7,371 nucleotides of DNA, taken from Spirochaetes bacterium GWF1_49_6 (GTDB lineage: Bacteria > Spirochaetota > Brevinematia > Brevinematales > GWF1-51-8). Below the pieces are notes generated by a model. The model had not been told where the DNA came from and searched no databases. It worked only from the letters and a program-made list of their open reading frames with translations. Where the stretch lies: contig MIBD01000199.1 of assembly GCA_001829395.1 (NCBI GenBank), forward strand, positions 12,282-19,652, written 5' to 3'. Shown piece by piece: positions 4,964 through 7,371 of the stretch (positions within the stretch are counted from its first letter, which is position 1; each line of letters begins with the position of its first letter). The position numbers and the translations under genes are program-made.

Positions 4964-6001
4964 ATGAATGTTTTGGTTACCGGGGGGGCGGGTTTTCTCG
5001 GTATCAATCTGATACGTTATCTCCTCAGCAAGGGTATTACTGAAATTACATCTCTCGACGTAGCGGAGTTCGATTACCCCGAAAAATCGAAGATACACGC
5101 CGTCAGGGGGGATATCCGCGATATCGGCACTGTCGAAAAAGTAATGCGCCGCCAGAATATCGTAATCCACACCGCCGCGGCCTTGCCGTTATACCATAAG
5201 GACGACATTTTCTCCACCGACGTGCAGGGTACCCGCAACCTGCTCGACTCCGCCCAGAAAGAAAACATCCAGCGTTTCATCCATATATCCTCCACCGCCG
5301 TGTACGGCATCCCCGACCATCACCCACTCCGTGAGTACGACAAGCTCGACGGCGTAGGGCATTACGGCAAGGCCAAGATTATGGCGGAGGAAGTCTGCCA
5401 GGAATACCGCCGTACCGGGATGTGCGTCCCTATTATCCGGCCTAAGTCGTTTATCGGCCCGGAACGCCTCGGCGTGTTCGCGCTCCTGTACGACTGGGCG
5501 AAGGACGGGCGGGGATTCCCGATGATCGGCAACGGCAAGAACCGTTACCAGCTCCTCGATGTGGAGGACCTCTGCGAATCGATTTACCTCTGCATGACCC
5601 TCGATAAGAAAAAAGTCAACGATACGTTCAATATCGGCGCAAAGGAATTTACGACGATGAGAGAGGATTATCAGGCGGTGCTGGACGATGCGGGCTTCGG
5701 TAAAGAAATCAGCGCTTTCCCCGCGTGGCCGTTAATCACCGCGCTGCGTATTCTGGAATTCCTCCATCTCTCCCCGCTCTATAAATGGGTGTACGAGACC
5801 GCGCATAAGGATTCGTTTGTCGCGATCGACAAGGCGGAAGACGTCCTCGGGTATAAGCCGAAGTTCTCCAATAAGGACGCGCTTCTGCGGAATTACCATT
5901 GGTATCTAGAGAATCTCGCTAATTTCGAAAAGACGTCCGGGATTTCCCACCGCGTCCCGTGGAAACAGGGCATTCTTAGGTTTTTCAAAATATTTTTCTA
6001 A
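4964..6001 (+). CDS. Extended short-chain dehydrogenase, NAD(P)-dependent sugar epimerase/dehydratase family
   Basis: The 345-residue protein has the N-terminal Rossmann motif TGGAGFLG (6-13) for NAD(P), the SS-T-A-V-YG strand (109-115) holding the catalytic serine region, and the catalytic Y134-x3-K138 pair in HYGKAK. RPKSFIGP (159-166) and a substrate-pocket region follow. These place it in the extended SDR group with UDP-glucose 4-epimerases, NDP-sugar dehydratases and 3-beta-hydroxysteroid-type enzymes. The substrate cannot be read from the sequence. The C-terminal tail (about 321-345) is basic and rich in aromatics, but I see no clear membrane helix. GGGGG (4952-4956), seven bases before the ATG at 4964, is an imperfect ribosome site. 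Downstream neighbours are membrane and GT-C-like proteins, which would fit glycan metabolism, but that is inference. Confidence 0.85.
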   Translation: MNVLVTGGAGFLGINLIRYLLSKGITEITSLDVAEFDYPEKSKIHAVRGDIRDIGTVEKVMRRQNIVIHTAAALPLYHKDDIFSTDVQGTRNLLDSAQKENIQRFIHISSTAVYGIPDHHPLREYDKLDGVGHYGKAKIMAEEVCQEYRRTGMCVPIIRPKSFIGPERLGVFALLYDWAKDGRGFPMIGNGKNRYQLLDVEDLCESIYLCMTLDKKKVNDTFNIGAKEFTTMREDYQAVLDDAGFGKEISAFPAWPLITALRILEFLHLSPLYKWVYETAHKDSFVAIDKAEDVLGYKPKFSNKDALLRNYHWYLENLANFEKTSGISHRVPWKQGILRFFKIFF

Positions 6002-6005
6002 TGGG

Positions 6006-6063
6006 CACTTCTAATAACCCTCTTTTCAATCAGTAATATGGAGGAAAAGAGGACAAGGAAGTG
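6006..6063. repeat. Nested inverted repeat after the epimerase gene
   Basis: Two stems are nested: CACTTC (6006-6011) with GAAGTG (6058-6063), and CCTCTTTTC (6019-6027) with GAAAAGAGG (6044-6052). The internal loops are seven and five bases, and the apical loop is 16 bases. It begins five bases after the stop codon. No T-run follows, so it is not a classical terminator. A small decayed mobile element or a stabilising 3' hairpin would both fit. Confidence 0.6.
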
Positions 6064-6090
6064 ACCATTGGGCGTGTTATAAAATATTAT
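6061..6090 (+). promoter_or_regulatory. Possible weak promoter for the PH-like membrane-protein gene
   Basis: GTGACC (6061-6066), an 18-base spacer and TATTAT (6085-6090) is the best pair I can find before 6153. The -35 matches only four of six bases. It overlaps the right arm of the inverted repeat. Confidence 0.25.
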
Positions 6091-6152
6091 GAATACTATT
6101 GTTATAAATGTAAATAGTTTTTAGAACCCCCTAATATACAAAAGGACTGAAC

Positions 6153-6815
6153 ATGAATCAAAACGACCCGAAAACCAAGAAGCAATCCGGGTTTTTCCCG
6201 GCAATCGGCGCATTTCTCAAAAAGGTAGGAAATTTCCTGAACGTCACCCGTGAACAGCCCCTCGTCTTCTACCTGAAGAAAACCGTATCCGCCGATAGGG
6301 ACTCCCTTACTCTTTATTTTCAGCCGCGTCTCCTGATTATCCTCAAGGTCGTCCTTTTCTTTATCGCGGGATATTTCTTCTACGAGATTCATCATCCGGT
6401 CGGGACAATCCTCCAGAACGTCATGGGATTCTTCAAGCTGGATGAAATCTATAAATTCAAATTCCCCGATGCGGACTTTTTCCAGAAGGCGGCGTCCGCG
6501 CTCTTCCTGCTGGTCCTCGCGTACTTCGGGGTATGGTTCCTCGGACGGCAGATACAGGGCTTATTATCCGGCCTCGCGGTCGACCGCGCGGGTAAAAAGC
6601 TGTACTATGTCCGTAACTCCCTCGTGACCGTCGACCTTTACATGTTCGCCGTACCGGAGATCGATATGATCGTCCTGCGCCAGAATATAGCGGGGCGTTT
6701 CCTGAAGATCGGCTCGCTCGAACTCCGCAAGAAGTCCGGCGAAAGGATCGTGATCGCGTCACTCGGCCGCGCGCCAGACGCTATCGCGACTATATCCTCG
6801 ATAAAGAACGCCTGA
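6153..6815 (+). CDS. Membrane protein with bacterial PH-like (bPH_2/DUF304-type) C-terminus
   Basis: The 220-residue protein has a charged cytoplasmic N-terminus, two hydrophobic segments (about 59-79 and 113-131) and a soluble C-terminal part (137-218). The last part, LAVDRAGKKLYY (141-152) then VPEIDMIVLRQNIAGRFLKIGSLELR (167-192), has the pattern of the bacterial PH-like domains found in YdbS-type membrane proteins, whose ligand is not firmly known. No catalytic residues are visible. AAAGGA (6141-6146) precedes the ATG. Its stop is only seven bases from the next start, so the two genes are likely co-transcribed and coupled. The domain call rests on strand pattern and should be tested by profile search. 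Confidence 0.75.
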   Translation: MNQNDPKTKKQSGFFPAIGAFLKKVGNFLNVTREQPLVFYLKKTVSADRDSLTLYFQPRLLIILKVVLFFIAGYFFYEIHHPVGTILQNVMGFFKLDEIYKFKFPDADFFQKAASALFLLVLAYFGVWFLGRQIQGLLSGLAVDRAGKKLYYVRNSLVTVDLYMFAVPEIDMIVLRQNIAGRFLKIGSLELRKKSGERIVIASLGRAPDAIATISSIKNA

Positions 6816-6822
6816 GGAATAA

Positions 6823-7371
6823 ATGAATCCCACACGCGACCGTAAACGCTTCTTCACCTGGCTCGCCGCGTTTTTTCTCGCCCTGCTCTATTTCCTTTTT
6901 CAGCTGCATTTTATGCAGCGTTACCTCGATAACGACCAGATCGTCTACCTGAACAATATCTATAAAACCATGAAACTCGGCTGGCTCCCGTTCTATAACC
7001 CGCATCATATCGCGTTCGAGATATCCGCGCAGTGGTTCGACGAATTCACGCGGAACACCTTCGGCGGCGCGGGATTCAACGACTGGGTATTCAATATACG
7101 TCTGCGTTCGCTCATTACCGCCTGCATCGGCATCTACTTCGCGGTACTGTTCCTGAAGAATATGACCGGCAAGCTGTTCTGGGCGATTATCGGCGGACTT
7201 CTGATCGGGTTCGCGCACGGGTTCCTCCAGTACGCAGACAAGATCGACACCGGGATATTCCCGGTCGTCACCATTATTCTCATCCTGTGGATCGTCAGCG
7301 TCATCCAGAAATCGAAGAAGCATCTTCTTCCGCTGTCGCTCCTCGGAGGGGCTATCCTCGGGCTGAATATC
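6823..7371 (+). CDS. Polytopic membrane protein, GT-C glycosyltransferase-like, N-terminal fragment
   Basis: The open frame runs 183 codons to the window edge with no stop. It starts with a basic MNPTRDRKR, a first membrane helix (about 11-30) and then a loop LDNDQIVYL (35-43), where D36 and D38 sit where GT-C transferases place their first catalytic acid. The loop later holds FYNPHHIAFE (57-66), like the NPHH/PHP motif that follows in several GT-C families. Further helices lie near 97-114, 117-134, 143-161 and from 168 on. This topology fits a polyprenyl-phosphate-sugar-dependent transferase for surface glycans or lipids. Donor and acceptor are unknown and the gene is incomplete. GAGG (6814-6817) is five bases before the ATG at 6823. 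Confidence 0.62.
   Translation, partial: MNPTRDRKRFFTWLAAFFLALLYFLFQLHFMQRYLDNDQIVYLNNIYKTMKLGWLPFYNPHHIAFEISAQWFDEFTRNTFGGAGFNDWVFNIRLRSLITACIGIYFAVLFLKNMTGKLFWAIIGGLLIGFAHGFLQYADKIDTGIFPVVTIILILWIVSVIQKSKKHLLPLSLLGGAILGLNI

Noticed and set aside
6001..6036. 11-residue ORF overlapping the epimerase stop (TAATG)
   Set aside because: Too short, without a ribosome site, and inside the inverted repeat.

Overview
The window is about 7.4 kb of bacterial chromosome with roughly 50% GC in genes and AT-richer gaps. The organism cannot be named from the sequence. A CarD-type RNA polymerase regulator, a diverged GGDEF-like membrane protein, a lone MshEN-like protein and many strong TTGACA/TATAAT promoters fit a free-living, non-proteobacterial lineage. 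A spirochaete or a related uncultured phylum is my guess, and it is only an inference.

Layout, left to right. (1) 1-179, minus: the first 59 codons of a LeuA-type 2-isopropylmalate synthase. (2) 180-804: no convincing gene; this gap holds a degraded array of a repeated element (copies A0-A5). (3) 805-1218, minus: queF, with a consensus promoter. (4) 1385-2883, plus: a three-gene operon of an MshEN-like/coiled-coil protein, a secreted protein and a YjbQ/UPF0047 protein. (5) 2868-3172: a near-perfect tandem array of the same element with an exact 95-bp period (copies B1-B3 plus a stub). (6) 3219-4184, minus: a four-helix membrane protein with a degenerate GGDEF-like domain, with its own promoter and intrinsic terminator. 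(7) 4286-4771, minus: carD, divergent from (8) 4964-6001, plus: an extended-SDR NAD(P)-sugar epimerase/dehydratase. (9) 6006-6063: a nested inverted repeat. (10) 6153-7371, plus: a two-helix membrane protein with a bacterial PH-like tail, then the start of a polytopic membrane protein resembling GT-C glycosyltransferases, cut by the window edge.

The most interesting signal is the repeat family. Each full plus-strand copy is a short stem-loop (5' and 3' arms around a TGC or TTC loop) followed one base later by a core that starts CTA-N-(C/T)CCCG and ends GCCCGTG. The core is 47 bp in seven of eight copies and 46 bp in the other. The interior is diverged between the two arrays, but the ends, length and stem pairing are kept, including two compensatory base-pair changes. 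Both gene-associated copies lie in the direction of the gene before them, and bases 2-4 of the core are the gene's stop codon: queF ends on A5 and yjbQ ends on B1. The elements therefore sit exactly at gene 3' ends and supply the stop and some C-terminal codons.

The protein-coding genes do not form a single pathway. LeuA (leucine), QueF (queuosine), YjbQ and CarD are housekeeping functions. The epimerase, the PH-like protein and the GT-C-like protein may serve surface glycan synthesis, but that link rests on gene order and families only.
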